Shown: positions 41,058 through 50,242 of the stretch, one piece after another
Numbering within the stretch: position 1 is the first letter of the stretch
How the letters are laid out: every line of letters starts with the position of its first letter
Source of the DNA: Acidimicrobiales bacterium
Lineage (GTDB): Bacteria > Actinomycetota > Acidimicrobiia > Acidimicrobiales > MedAcidi-G1
Assembly: GCA_022452145.1 (NCBI GenBank)
Contig: JAKURY010000011.1
Span: forward strand, 1-64,000
Direction: 5' to 3'
DNA length: 64,000 nt
Program-made: the position numbers and the translations under genes
The notes under the pieces: model-generated
What the model was told of the DNA's origin: nothing
Database searches by the model: none
The model's input: only the letters and a program-made list of their open reading frames with translations

Positions 41058-41732
41058 ATGCGCGAGTTCCCGAACGCACCGGATCCGGTCGAGGCCTCGT
41101 CCCTGGCGGCCGTACAACGACGGGTGGCGCGCGGTCTGGGCCTCCTGGCGACGCTCGATGCGGGTCCGAGGCCCGAGGTGCCAGACGAGCCGGTGATCTT
41201 CGCCGGCAACCATCGCAGCATGGCGGACCTGTTCATGGCCGCCGCTTCCTTCAGCTCATGGGGTTGGCCGATCCGCCCCCTCGTGGCCGGCTCCTACTTC
41301 GACAGGCCAGGTATCGGTGGCCTGCTTCATCGGCTTCGTTGCATACCGGTCCACGGGACGGAGGCCCTGGACATCGCCACCGAGGTGATGGCCGATGGCT
41401 GGTCGGTGGCCATCATGCCCGAGGGTCGGGTGGTGCCGGAGGCCCAATGGGCGGCCACCGGCGTCGGTACCGCCCGCCCGGGAATCGGTCGCCTGGCCCT
41501 GACCACAGGTCGTCCGGTGGTCGCAGTCGGCGCGAGTGGTACCGAGCGTCTCTGGCCACGGGGCCGGAACCTCCCCCACATCAGACCGTGGCGGCGTTTC
41601 CCTCTGGCGCTGCGGTGCGAGGTGCTGGGCGTCATGGAGGCCGAGCAGCCCAGCTTCGCCCTCCAGGAGATCATGGCCGCCATCGCCAGGTGCCTGGCGG
41701 TCTCGGATCGGGTGACCGGGCGAATCACCTGA
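41058..41732 (+). CDS. PlsC-like 1-acylglycerol-3-phosphate acyltransferase family protein
   Basis: 224 residues. The HxxxxD active-site motif is NHRSMAD with His52 and Asp57; the glycerol-phosphate motif is MPEGRVVP (120-127); a third block reads TTGRPVVAVGASG. The segment between (SYFDRPGIGGLLHRLRCIPV) matches the usual membrane-proximal region. No strong membrane helix. It would acylate lysophosphatidic acid or a related acceptor from acyl-CoA or acyl-ACP, but polyketide or glycolipid acyltransferases share these motifs. It follows the deacetylase by 44 bases on the same strand. Confidence 0.82.
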   Translation: MREFPNAPDPVEASSLAAVQRRVARGLGLLATLDAGPRPEVPDEPVIFAGNHRSMADLFMAAASFSSWGWPIRPLVAGSYFDRPGIGGLLHRLRCIPVHGTEALDIATEVMADGWSVAIMPEGRVVPEAQWAATGVGTARPGIGRLALTTGRPVVAVGASGTERLWPRGRNLPHIRPWRRFPLALRCEVLGVMEAEQPSFALQEIMAAIARCLAVSDRVTGRIT

Positions 41733-41744
41733 ACAGGACGGCGG

Positions 41745-42515
41745 TCAGGCGTACTCGTGGCCGTGGCCGTGGTCGTCGACCAGGACTAGGCCGCGCGCGT
41801 GGTCGTCCAGGACCCGTTCCCCGTAGGCCTGTCGGAGCACGTCGGGGGTCAACACCTCATCGGGCGTTCCGGCTGCCACCAGACGACCGTCTAGCACCAG
41901 CACCTGGTCACAGTGCCTAGCCTCGTCGAGGTGGTGGGTGGACAGGACGACGATGCGACCCGCCTCCCGCTCCTGGCCGATGACGCTCAGGATCCTCTCC
42001 TGGCTGATCAGGTCGAGGCCCGTGATCGGCTCGTCGAGGAGCAGGAGGTCCGCCTCGCGTGCCAGGGCCTGGGCCACCAGGACGCGCTGACGCTGCCCGA
42101 AGGACAGGCGGTCCAGCGGTCTGTCCAGGAGTGTCCGGACGCCGAGGCGTCCGGCCGCAGCATCCACCGCGGCGTGGTCAGACGGTCCGAGACGGCGGGG
42201 CAGGAGGGTGGAGCGGAAGCGCGCCATGCGGAGGACCTCGCCGACGGTCAGGGGCATCCAGGTTCCAGCGTGGCGTTGCGCCACGAGCGCCACCGACGGC
42301 CGCTCGCCGACGATGAGGCCGGTGGTCGGTGCCCGTAGGCCGGCGAGGACCTCCAGCAGGGTGGTCTTGCCGGAACCGTTGGGGCCCACCAGCGCAGTGG
42401 CCGTTCCCGAGCGGAAGTCGACATCGATGCAGTCGAGAGCCCGTAGTCCTCCCCGCACCACGGTGACATTGCTCAGTCCGATCACGGGCTGGTCGCCCAT
42501 CTGTCGCGGATCCAT
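41745..42515 (-). CDS. Metal-type ABC transporter ATP-binding protein
   Basis: 256 residues. Walker A GPNGSGKTT (44-52), signature LSFGQRQRV (137-145, Phe in place of the first Gly), Walker B LLLLDEP (157-163) and switch His in STHHLDEA. The layout and the C-terminal DDHGHGHEYA, with three His, resemble ZnuC/MntB-type ATPases for zinc or manganese uptake. ATG 42515 was chosen; an open frame reaches 42689 but is Pro/Arg-rich and unlike the family. A palindrome of Fur/Zur type sits 4 bases upstream. No permease or binding protein gene is adjacent on either side, so partners must lie elsewhere. Confidence 0.85.
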   Translation of the reverse strand: MDPRQMGDQPVIGLSNVTVVRGGLRALDCIDVDFRSGTATALVGPNGSGKTTLLEVLAGLRAPTTGLIVGERPSVALVAQRHAGTWMPLTVGEVLRMARFRSTLLPRRLGPSDHAAVDAAAGRLGVRTLLDRPLDRLSFGQRQRVLVAQALAREADLLLLDEPITGLDLISQERILSVIGQEREAGRIVVLSTHHLDEARHCDQVLVLDGRLVAAGTPDEVLTPDVLRQAYGERVLDDHARGLVLVDDHGHGHEYA

Positions 42516-42518
42516 GAT

Positions 42519-42531
42519 GAGAATCATTCTC
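42519..42531. promoter_or_regulatory. Fur/Zur-like operator beside ABC ATPase start
   Basis: A perfect palindrome gagaat-c-attctc, ending four bases before the ATG of the ABC ATPase. Its form is close to known Fur-family boxes of the tgaNaatNattNtca type used for zinc, iron or manganese regulators. The box covers the ribosome-binding position, so bound repressor, or a leaderless transcript, would be needed to explain it. Which metal regulator binds is inference. Confidence 0.6.
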
Positions 42532-42689
42532 GCTTCGTTCAGCCCGGTCGACAACCTGGCCACTAGGTCGGTAGAAATAGTCGCCCCACACCAAAGGTCC
42601 CTATGGCGGGGGCCTGGAGAGCACTGAGGTCCTGGCGACCGACGACACCGGAGCCGCCCTGGCGGCCGTGGGCCGTCGAGGACCGGCAC

Positions 42690-43175
42690 TCACCAGAGGT
42701 CACCGGCGAGGCCGGCGGTTAGTGAGCCTCCCAGCTCCCGGGCGGCCAACAGGTGCTCGTCGGTGACGTCACCCCGCACGACCAGGGGCTCGAGCACCGG
42801 ACGCCAGTCCAGGCCGGCGGCCAGCGGAACCACCGCAGCGACCGCACCGAGTCCGTCACCACCGGCCTTCACCAGCAGGCCGTAGGGGCGTCCCCGGGTG
42901 TACTCGAGGCACGGATAGTAGGTCCGGTCGAAGAAGTCCTTCATGGCGCCCGACATGTAGCCGAAGTTCTCCGGCGTGGCGAGCAGGTAGCCGTCGGCGG
43001 CCAGAACGTCGTCGACGCCGGCGTCGAGGGCCCCCATGACCCGCACGTCGACCGTCGACCCCAGCGTCTCGGCTATCACCGGGTCGGTGGCCCCGTCCAC
43101 CATGGCGTCCACGAGCCTTCTGGTGCCGCCTGAGGCGGAATGCCAGACGATCAGCAGTCGGGGAGGATCAGCCAC
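42690..43175 (-). CDS. Flavodoxin-fold FMN reductase-like protein (WrbA-type)
   Basis: 161 residues from GTG 43175 (MADPPRLLIVWHSASGGTRR); a TTG at 43238 would add 21 residues and is less family-like. The FMN phosphate loop is HSASGGTRRLVDAMVDG, the middle block is GYLLATPENFGYMSGAMKDF (a TPxxxGxxxxxxKxF pattern) and the strand GLLVKAGGDG follows. Family members bind FMN and reduce quinones or carry electrons. Directly downstream of menB (64 bases with this start), so it may be co-transcribed; a quinone link is possible but unproven. Confidence 0.8.
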   Translation of the reverse strand: MADPPRLLIVWHSASGGTRRLVDAMVDGATDPVIAETLGSTVDVRVMGALDAGVDDVLAADGYLLATPENFGYMSGAMKDFFDRTYYPCLEYTRGRPYGLLVKAGGDGLGAVAAVVPLAAGLDWRPVLEPLVVRGDVTDEHLLAARELGGSLTAGLAGDLW

Positions 43176-43238
43176 GGTGTCGTGACGGACCTGCAGAGAG
43201 GTCGGATGGCCACTCCATGCCGTCAGGATTCCATGCAA

Positions 43239-44150
<912 letters not shown>

Positions 44151-44192
44151 GAACCAGGAGCATACGGCCCGATACCCGACCGCTCAGAACCG

Positions 44193-44657
44193 GTGCCTAC
44201 GATCAGCCAGGTGGTTGAGAACCGGCCCGACGTCCGTCGCGAGATCCTCATCGACGCGCCTCCTGAAGTCGTCTGGGAGGTGGTGGCCGCCCCGGAACGT
44301 CAGGCTGAATGGTTTCCGGGCATGGTCGGCTCGACGGTCGAGGGGAACGTCCGGACCATTGCGACTGCGGTCGGCGGCTTCTTCCTCGAGGAGATCCTGA
44401 GGATTGACCACCAGGCCCGATGCTTCGAATATCGCATCACGGGACCCATGCAGATCGACAACCATCGCGGCCGCATCACGGTGCTCGAGGCCCTGGAGGG
44501 CAGTCGGGTCGTCTACGAACAGGAGATCGACCCGAAGCCCCTGGTCTCCGTCCTCGACGGCGCCATCGTCGATGCGCTCGAGGGCCTCAGGGCACTGATC
44601 GAGGACGGCACCACCTCGCGGGGCTGGACACCACCGACCGATACGGGAGTTGCCTGA
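44193..44657 (+). CDS. SRPBCC / START-like (polyketide cyclase-dehydrase type) protein
   Basis: 154 residues from GTG 44193; GTG 44211 is an equal alternative, neither with a good ribosome site. It shows the SRPBCC opening VRREILIDAPPEVVWEVVAA, then WFPGMVGSTVEG, and the C-terminal long helix LDGAIVDALEGLRALIED. This fold binds hydrophobic ligands; related proteins assist in coenzyme Q transport, polyketide cyclisation or toxin-like roles. Stop and the ATG of the next sulfatase share one base (TGATG), so the pair is coupled. Its ligand is unknown. Confidence 0.75.
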   Translation: MPTISQVVENRPDVRREILIDAPPEVVWEVVAAPERQAEWFPGMVGSTVEGNVRTIATAVGGFFLEEILRIDHQARCFEYRITGPMQIDNHRGRITVLEALEGSRVVYEQEIDPKPLVSVLDGAIVDALEGLRALIEDGTTSRGWTPPTDTGVA

Positions 44658-46207
44658 TGGGACGCAGGATCCTCTTTGTCACCACGGACCAGCAGCGTTA
44701 CGACGCCCTGGGGTGCAACGGCGGGGCGATCGCCCGGACGCCGACGGTCGACGGCCTCGCCGCCGATGGAGTGCGCTACGAGAGGGCCCACCCGCAGAAC
44801 GTGGTCTGTATGCCGTCACGGGCCACGATGTTGACCGGGCAGCACGTCCGGAACCACGGCGTCTGGATGAACGGGGTGCCGCTCCCGGCGGACGCACCGA
44901 CGGTGGCCGGGCTGTTGAACGATGCCGGCTACCGCACCGGGCTGTTCGGAAAGGCCCATTTCGAACCGTTCCTCGACCCGTTTCTGCGCTTTCCCGAGAA
45001 CCGGATGGGGGTCACCGGAGCGACCGACGAGGATGGCCGGCCGCATCGCGGTTTTGAGCGGATGGAGTTCGCCGGCCATGGCTCGGCGGGCCTCTTCCAT
45101 TTCGGCGGATGGCTCCGAGCCAACCACCCGGAACACATGGCGAGCTTCTTCCCGGCGCTGGACGCGACGCTCGAGGTGAGTAGCGGGCGGGGCGGTGACA
45201 CGGACGCTCCCCAGGTCCGGTTCAACGACGTGCCCAGAGAGGCCTACCACACGGACTGGGTGGCGGATCGCGCCATTGCCTGGCTGGACAGCCTGGCTGC
45301 TGACGACGACTGGTTCTGCTGGCTGAGCTTTCCGGATCCCCACCATCCCTGGGATCCTCCGACATCTGAGCAGCATCGGGTCTCGTGGCGGGACCTCGAC
45401 CTTCCGGACGGCTACCTGGAGGACCGCAGTGCGCGAGAGGCCGCCATCGACGCAAAGGGAGCCCACTGGCGTCGCTGGTATGACGGCTCCCTGGTCTCGA
45501 ACTACGAGGCGCCGGCAAGCTGGGTGCCAGCGACCCTCACCCCGGACCAGGTCCGGGAGGTCAACGCCATGGCGCACATCGAGAACGAGCTCATCGACGA
45601 AGCGCTCGGGAAGGTCCTGGCGGCAGCAGCGGCCCGCGGTTGGGCCGACGACATCGACGTCGTCTTCACGACCGACCACGGCGAGTTCCAGGGAGACCAC
45701 GGCTTCCTGTTCAAGGGCCCCTACCACGTGGACTCCCTGATGCGCCTGCCGCTGGTGTGGCGACCGGCGCCATCGGCCGGCATGGTTCCATCCGTCGTGG
45801 CGGATCCGGTTGGACTCGTGGACCTGGCGCCCACCTTCTGCCAGATCGCCGGACTCCCGGTACCGGACTGGATGGACGGCGAGCCGCTCCCGACCTCGCC
45901 CGCGGATGCCGCGGCACAGGGACGCCAACGGGCCCTGACCGAGTGGGACAGCGTGCATTCCGGCGGAGCGGAGGTCCACCTCCAGACCCTCACCAGGGAC
46001 GGCATGGTCTGCACCCGCTACGAGCCAGGCACCTGCCATGACGGCACCGAGGGCGAGCTCTGGGACCTCGCCGAGGACCCCTTCCAGCGGGTCAACCTCT
46101 GGGGCGATCCGTCCCGGCTCCCTCTCCGGGACGACCTGCTGGCCGACCTGGACGACCACCTGCCGGCGCGACCAGGCGAGCGCCTGGCCGTACAGTCCCC
46201 GGTCTGA
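44657..46207 (+). CDS. Sulfatase (type I, formylglycine-dependent)
   Basis: 516 residues. Opening RRILFVTTDQQRYDALGCNG (3-22), formylglycine site VVCMPSRATMLTG with the CxPxR Cys at about residue 51, FGKAHFEPF, a second metal site DHGEFQGDHGFLFKG. This set is characteristic of the choline-sulfatase/phosphonate-hydrolase-like branch, different from the two other sulfatases here. No signal peptide, so cytoplasmic. Substrate not determined; choline sulfate is tempting because of the nearby betaine genes but they are 6 kb away on the other strand. Overlaps the SRPBCC gene by one base and is convergent with the methyltransferases at 46215. Confidence 0.9.
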   Translation: MGRRILFVTTDQQRYDALGCNGGAIARTPTVDGLAADGVRYERAHPQNVVCMPSRATMLTGQHVRNHGVWMNGVPLPADAPTVAGLLNDAGYRTGLFGKAHFEPFLDPFLRFPENRMGVTGATDEDGRPHRGFERMEFAGHGSAGLFHFGGWLRANHPEHMASFFPALDATLEVSSGRGGDTDAPQVRFNDVPREAYHTDWVADRAIAWLDSLAADDDWFCWLSFPDPHHPWDPPTSEQHRVSWRDLDLPDGYLEDRSAREAAIDAKGAHWRRWYDGSLVSNYEAPASWVPATLTPDQVREVNAMAHIENELIDEALGKVLAAAAARGWADDIDVVFTTDHGEFQGDHGFLFKGPYHVDSLMRLPLVWRPAPSAGMVPSVVADPVGLVDLAPTFCQIAGLPVPDWMDGEPLPTSPADAAAQGRQRALTEWDSVHSGGAEVHLQTLTRDGMVCTRYEPGTCHDGTEGELWDLAEDPFQRVNLWGDPSRLPLRDDLLADLDDHLPARPGERLAVQSPV

Positions 46208-46214
46208 GGACCGC

Positions 46215-46946
46215 TCAGCCCCCGAGCAGCCCAGCCAGTACGTCCCGGGTGGCGGGCTGCACGCCCAGTGCCTCGTCCAGGCCCATCGCGACGAGGTCGT
46301 CGTAGTTCGACGCCAGGATTCCGGCCAGGGCGTCGGCCACCCAGGCATCGCACAGCTGGCTTCCGAATCCGGTGACCACGGCCATCCCGGTAGGACCCAC
46401 GTCAAGCGTGGTGACCCGGAGGTCAGGGCGATGCCTACGCAGCAGCACGACCACCTTCCACACGTCGCCGCTCCAGACCATGCCGGTGCGTTGCCGCTCC
46501 GAGCTGGGCCCATCGATCGGTAGGACGTCGTGGACCAGCATCACGGTGCCGGGGTGTGCGATCCGTTCGATGGCCAGGACGTCTGCCAGGGCAACCTCGG
46601 CGTGGTGGAGCCCATCCACGAACGCCAGATCAACCTGACCGCCGAGCAGCGCGACCGGGTCGTGGTCCCGGAAGAACGCCTCCGACGTCGCCACCACGAT
46701 CGACCAGTCGGGATGGTCGAGGCCGACCACGCGGGGAGCGGGATCCACGCCGAGGATCCTCGTGTGGGCTCCCACGCAGGCCAGGGAGTGGCCCTCGTTG
46801 ACGCCGATCTCCAGGTACCGATCAACTCGGAGCATCCGATGGAGATCCACCAGGAGGTGGAAGTACGTCTCGTAGCGGCGTGCGTCGGATGGCTGCGCTT
46901 CACGTTGGTGAATCGCTTCCTGGCGTGTCCCTGTTGTGGTGCTCAC
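46215..46946 (-). CDS. Class I SAM-dependent methyltransferase-like protein
   Basis: 243 residues from GTG 46946, chosen because it overlaps the stop of the upstream gene by GTGA and has GGAGG 8 bases before; GTG 46961 is an alternative. The SAM-type core shows RVDRYLEIGVNEGHSLACVG (45-64), then ILGVDPAPR and VDLAFVDGLHHAEVALAD, with LVHDVLPID late in the fold. It resembles methyltransferases that act on sugars or macrolide-type substrates (family with class I EIGVxxGxS motif). The substrate is not known. Coupled with the TylF-like gene, so the two likely modify one product. Confidence 0.8.
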   Translation of the reverse strand: MSTTTGTRQEAIHQREAQPSDARRYETYFHLLVDLHRMLRVDRYLEIGVNEGHSLACVGAHTRILGVDPAPRVVGLDHPDWSIVVATSEAFFRDHDPVALLGGQVDLAFVDGLHHAEVALADVLAIERIAHPGTVMLVHDVLPIDGPSSERQRTGMVWSGDVWKVVVLLRRHRPDLRVTTLDVGPTGMAVVTGFGSQLCDAWVADALAGILASNYDDLVAMGLDEALGVQPATRDVLAGLLGG

Positions 46947-47674
46947 CGGTCCCGCCTCCACCAGATACCCGTCCAGTCCACGGTCACGATCTCCTCACGG
47001 ATCATGTGCCTGTCCCGGTAGTCGTGGACGGCGGCCCGACACGGCGCAAGAGCCCCGTAGTCGTCGACTATGACTATGCCACCAGGCGACAACTTCGGGT
47101 ACAGAGCGTCCAGAGCCTCCCATGTCGACTGGTACAGGTCGCCGTCGAGGCGGAGCAGGGCCAGGCTCCTGATGGGGGCCGCGTGGAGCGTGTCGGCGAA
47201 CCAGCCCTCCAGGAAGCGGACGCGGTCGTCGAGCAGCCCGTAGCGGGCGAAGTTGGCGGCCACCTCGTCCCGGGAGACGGCCAGCGCCTCGATGCCGGAG
47301 AGGTCCACGCCGCGGTCGGATGGATACGCCGCGGCGTCGGGAGATGGGAGGCCCCGGAAGGAGTCGGCCACCCAGACCGAGCGGTCGGCGTCCTCCCAGG
47401 CGGCCAGGGCGCCGCGCATGAGTATGGTCGCGCCGCCCCGCCAGACGCCCGTCTCCACGAGGTCCCCGGGCACGTCGTCGTCCAGCACCGTGGTCAGGCA
47501 GTCGATGAGGTTGTCCAGGCGGCGCCTGCCGATCATCGTCTCGGCAGTGGCCGGCCAGTCCAGGCCCTCGTGTCGATCCGCCGGGTCCACGTCCGGCTCG
47601 TACTCCCCGAAGAGATCTCGGGAGAGGCAGCCAGCCAGGAGGTCGAGGTAGCGGCGACGGAGGTCGGTCACCAT
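46943..47674 (-). CDS. TylF/MycF-family O-methyltransferase
   Basis: 243 residues, like MycF/TylF (about 250). Key blocks: GDLVETGVWRGGATILMRG (69-87) as SAM loop, VWVADSFRGLPSP, VRFLEGWFADTLHAAPI and LALLRLDGDLYQSTWEALD with GGIVIVDDYG, all family hallmarks including the Asp residues for magnesium. These enzymes methylate sugar hydroxyls in glycosylated natural products or in surface glycans. No polyketide or glycosyltransferase gene is nearby, so the acceptor is unknown. First of a coupled methyltransferase pair; it follows the CoA-transferase gene by 45 bases on the same strand. Confidence 0.88.
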   Translation of the reverse strand: MVTDLRRRYLDLLAGCLSRDLFGEYEPDVDPADRHEGLDWPATAETMIGRRRLDNLIDCLTTVLDDDVPGDLVETGVWRGGATILMRGALAAWEDADRSVWVADSFRGLPSPDAAAYPSDRGVDLSGIEALAVSRDEVAANFARYGLLDDRVRFLEGWFADTLHAAPIRSLALLRLDGDLYQSTWEALDALYPKLSPGGIVIVDDYGALAPCRAAVHDYRDRHMIREEIVTVDWTGIWWRRDR

Positions 47675-47719
47675 GGGCCTTCGACGACGGCCCGGCGACG
47701 GAGGTCGGTCGACATCGGC

Positions 47720-50107
47720 TTAGGAGGCCGGCCCGTCGACGGCCTCCATCGCCCCGGCGGCGATGAGCTCCTCGACGAGATCCGGGTCCATTCCGAGGTC
47801 CTCCACGCAGAAGCGGCGCGTGTGTTCCCCGATGAACGGAGCCGGCCCGACGACCGGCCCGGCCATGCCGCTACCGGTGATGCATGCCCCCTCCAGAACG
47901 ACTGCCCCCAGTCCGGGCTGGTCGAGCCGCACGAGGAACCCGCGCTCCTCCAGGTGAGGGTCCTCCAACTGGTCAACCGTGTCCATGAGCCGTCCGGCGG
48001 GCACCATGGTCGCCTGGCAGCGGTCCTGAACGTCCAGCGGCGTCATGGTGGCGGTCCACGACGAGACGCCGGCATTCACCCTGTCACGGGCGGCCAGTCG
48101 GCCGGCCGTCGAGTCCAGATCGGTGCCGCCTGCCCAGGCTGGATTCTCCATGGCGCGGCGAAGGTTCATCCAGTCCACGTCGTCCCGGACGCAGACCACG
48201 CACCACTGCTCGTCGCCGGCACAGGGGAACACTCCCCAGGGGGCGCCCATGGGAGAGTCGTTGCCCTCCGGTCGGGCCGATCCGGGCGTGAGGGACTCGC
48301 TCAGGAACAGGTCTCCTAGGGTTCCCATGAGGGCCTCGACCTGGGCGACCTCGACGTGGGCACCGCTGCCGCCCCGGTTCCGCCCGATCACGGCGGCCAG
48401 TGCCCCCAGGGCACAGATCCGACCTGCCAGGTGGTCCGGGTGGATGGCGTTGCTGCCGGGCGGTCCGTCACCGTCGTCGAACGCCCAGAGCCAGCTCAAC
48501 CCGCCCACGGTCTGGATGGTCGGCCCGTAGCCGGTCCAGTCGGCAAGTGGGCCCCGAGAGCCCATCAGCTGGCTGCTCACCATCACCAGTCGAGGATTCA
48601 TGGCGTGGACGTCCTCCCAGCCGAGGCCCAGCTCATCCATGGTGCCGGTGGAGTTGTTCTCCACGATCACGTCGGCCCACCCCACCAGGCGGTCCAGGAC
48701 CTCGGCGGCGTCCGGGTGCTTCAGATCCAGGCCGAGGCAGCGCTTCGTCCGACTGGAGGAGGCGAAGGAGGGTGTCATCTCGCTGCCGAGGAAGATCCTG
48801 ATGAAGTCCGGGTAGGCGTGGCTCTCCACCTTCACGACGTCGGCGCCGTACTCGGCCAGCATCCGCCCGCACTCGACGCCGACGCCCCCGTGACCGAAGT
48901 CTGCGACCCGAAGGCCACGCAGTGGCATGTCGGGTGGCCCGCCCGGTCGTCCGTCGACCTGGAATCGTGGCCCGGCGAAGAACGTCCCGTGTTCTCCGAC
49001 CTCCGGGGCCCGGAAGCGGTAGCCGACCCGCTCTCCGTCGACCTCCCACAAGCCTGCCATGACGGAGGCCTCCGTCCCGCGGGCCACCTCGGCATGGACG
49101 AACGAGCCCCGGGCGTCGAAGTGCTCCTCGGCCAGGATGTCGCCCGGTGACAGCATCGGCGTGGCCACGATGCCCCTGGCCTGGGCCTCCCGGCAGCCGT
49201 CGAGCATCTCGATGGTGGCCCAGTGCTCCTCGAACATGGGGTTCAGGATGTCGAGGTTGGTGAGGCGGTTGAAGAAGCTCTCCCAGTACTCGTCGGCGAA
49301 CGCCTCGGGCGAGCCCATCCATTCCCACAGGGCACGCCACTGTCCGGGGGCCATGACCACCTGCCGGACGTGGCCATCTGCGCACGGAATGGTCGGGTAC
49401 ATGGGGCTGTCACCTGAGCGGAGCACCTGCGGCACCGAGCCTCGTGCGAGGCTGTGGCTGGAGTTGGGAAGCCCCCACGTGTTCAGTTGGGCCACGGCCT
49501 CCAGTGCAGAGACGTCCAGGTGCTGGCCGCCGCCGCCCCGGCTCGCCTGGATGAGGCCGAGGATGACGGCGTAGGCACCCATGACGCCGAGGACGTCAGA
49601 GGCCAGGCTGCCCGGTGGCAGCAGCGGCGGCTTTTCCGGGATGCCGGACAGCGCCAGCCACCCTGACATCGCAACCACCACGTCGTCGGTGGCGACCAGG
49701 TCCCGATCCGGTCCCGTCTGTCCGAAGTCGGTCAGTGAGGCCACGACGAGTTCGGGGTTCAGGTCCAGGAGGACAGTGGGCCCGATCCCGAGGTCGGCCA
49801 GCGCGCCGGGCTGGAAGGATTCGACCAGCACGTCGGCCTCGGCCACCAGCGCCAGGAGGCTGGTACGGCCCTCGGGAGTTCCCAGATCCAGGACCGTGCT
49901 CCGCTTGTTGGTGTTCCGGTAGGCGAAGTGGAGCGACCTGCCGTCGGGTCCGTAGGGCGGAAGGCGACGGCTACGGACCCCACCCGGGGGCTCGACCCGT
50001 AGTACGTCGGCGCCGAGGTCTCCGAGGAGCCGCGCACAGAGGTCCCCCCGTGCGTCGGTCAGGTCCAGGACCCGGAGGTCCTCCAACGGTCGGTCGGTGG
50101 TCGGCAT
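47720..50107 (-). CDS. Two-domain CaiB/BaiF (class III) CoA-transferase
   Basis: 795 residues, about twice a normal family III CoA-transferase, with two complete domains in tandem. The first starts DLRVLDLTDARGDLCARLLG (9-28) with GADVLRVEPPGG; the second, from about 405, restarts with LRGLRVADFGHGGVGVECGR and GADVVKVESHAYPD. Each has its GGxGxHxxV block: GGGGQHLDVSALEAV in the first and GGSGAHVEVAQVEAL in the second. The enzymes move CoA between carboxylic acids. Which domain is active cannot be judged; fused forms are known in actinobacteria. Substrate unknown. Start ATG 50107 chosen at the first domain's start. Confidence 0.88.
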   Translation of the reverse strand: MPTTDRPLEDLRVLDLTDARGDLCARLLGDLGADVLRVEPPGGVRSRRLPPYGPDGRSLHFAYRNTNKRSTVLDLGTPEGRTSLLALVAEADVLVESFQPGALADLGIGPTVLLDLNPELVVASLTDFGQTGPDRDLVATDDVVVAMSGWLALSGIPEKPPLLPPGSLASDVLGVMGAYAVILGLIQASRGGGGQHLDVSALEAVAQLNTWGLPNSSHSLARGSVPQVLRSGDSPMYPTIPCADGHVRQVVMAPGQWRALWEWMGSPEAFADEYWESFFNRLTNLDILNPMFEEHWATIEMLDGCREAQARGIVATPMLSPGDILAEEHFDARGSFVHAEVARGTEASVMAGLWEVDGERVGYRFRAPEVGEHGTFFAGPRFQVDGRPGGPPDMPLRGLRVADFGHGGVGVECGRMLAEYGADVVKVESHAYPDFIRIFLGSEMTPSFASSSRTKRCLGLDLKHPDAAEVLDRLVGWADVIVENNSTGTMDELGLGWEDVHAMNPRLVMVSSQLMGSRGPLADWTGYGPTIQTVGGLSWLWAFDDGDGPPGSNAIHPDHLAGRICALGALAAVIGRNRGGSGAHVEVAQVEALMGTLGDLFLSESLTPGSARPEGNDSPMGAPWGVFPCAGDEQWCVVCVRDDVDWMNLRRAMENPAWAGGTDLDSTAGRLAARDRVNAGVSSWTATMTPLDVQDRCQATMVPAGRLMDTVDQLEDPHLEERGFLVRLDQPGLGAVVLEGACITGSGMAGPVVGPAPFIGEHTRRFCVEDLGMDPDLVEELIAAGAMEAVDGPAS

Positions 50108-50242
50108 CGGCCCTCGGCAAATGGCAGCGGGTTCTGTCGAGGGTCTACCACCCGGTTGCGGGCAGGGCGTCACCACGGGTACGGCGCCGACCCGGGGGCA
50201 CAGGTACCCTGCGCAGGCCCGCGATGGGGCGACCCTTCCGTG

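Noticed and set aside
42516-42689. Upstream extension of the ABC ATPase frame
   Set aside because: The extra segment is Pro/Arg-rich, unlike any ABC protein, and would place the Fur/Zur-type palindrome inside the gene.
44657-46207. Choline-sulfatase (betC) assignment for the third sulfatase
   Set aside because: The branch is similar, but BetC-specific residues could not be confirmed and no betA/betB gene is nearby.
44816-46513. Minus-strand open frame of about 565 codons opposite the third sulfatase
   Set aside because: Antisense to a sulfatase with intact metal and formylglycine motifs; composition rich in Gly, Arg and Val with no recognisable domain.
46880-48319. Plus-strand open frame of 479 codons across methyltransferase and CoA-transferase genes
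   Set aside because: It runs antisense over two well-supported genes, crossing their boundary, as expected for a shadow frame.
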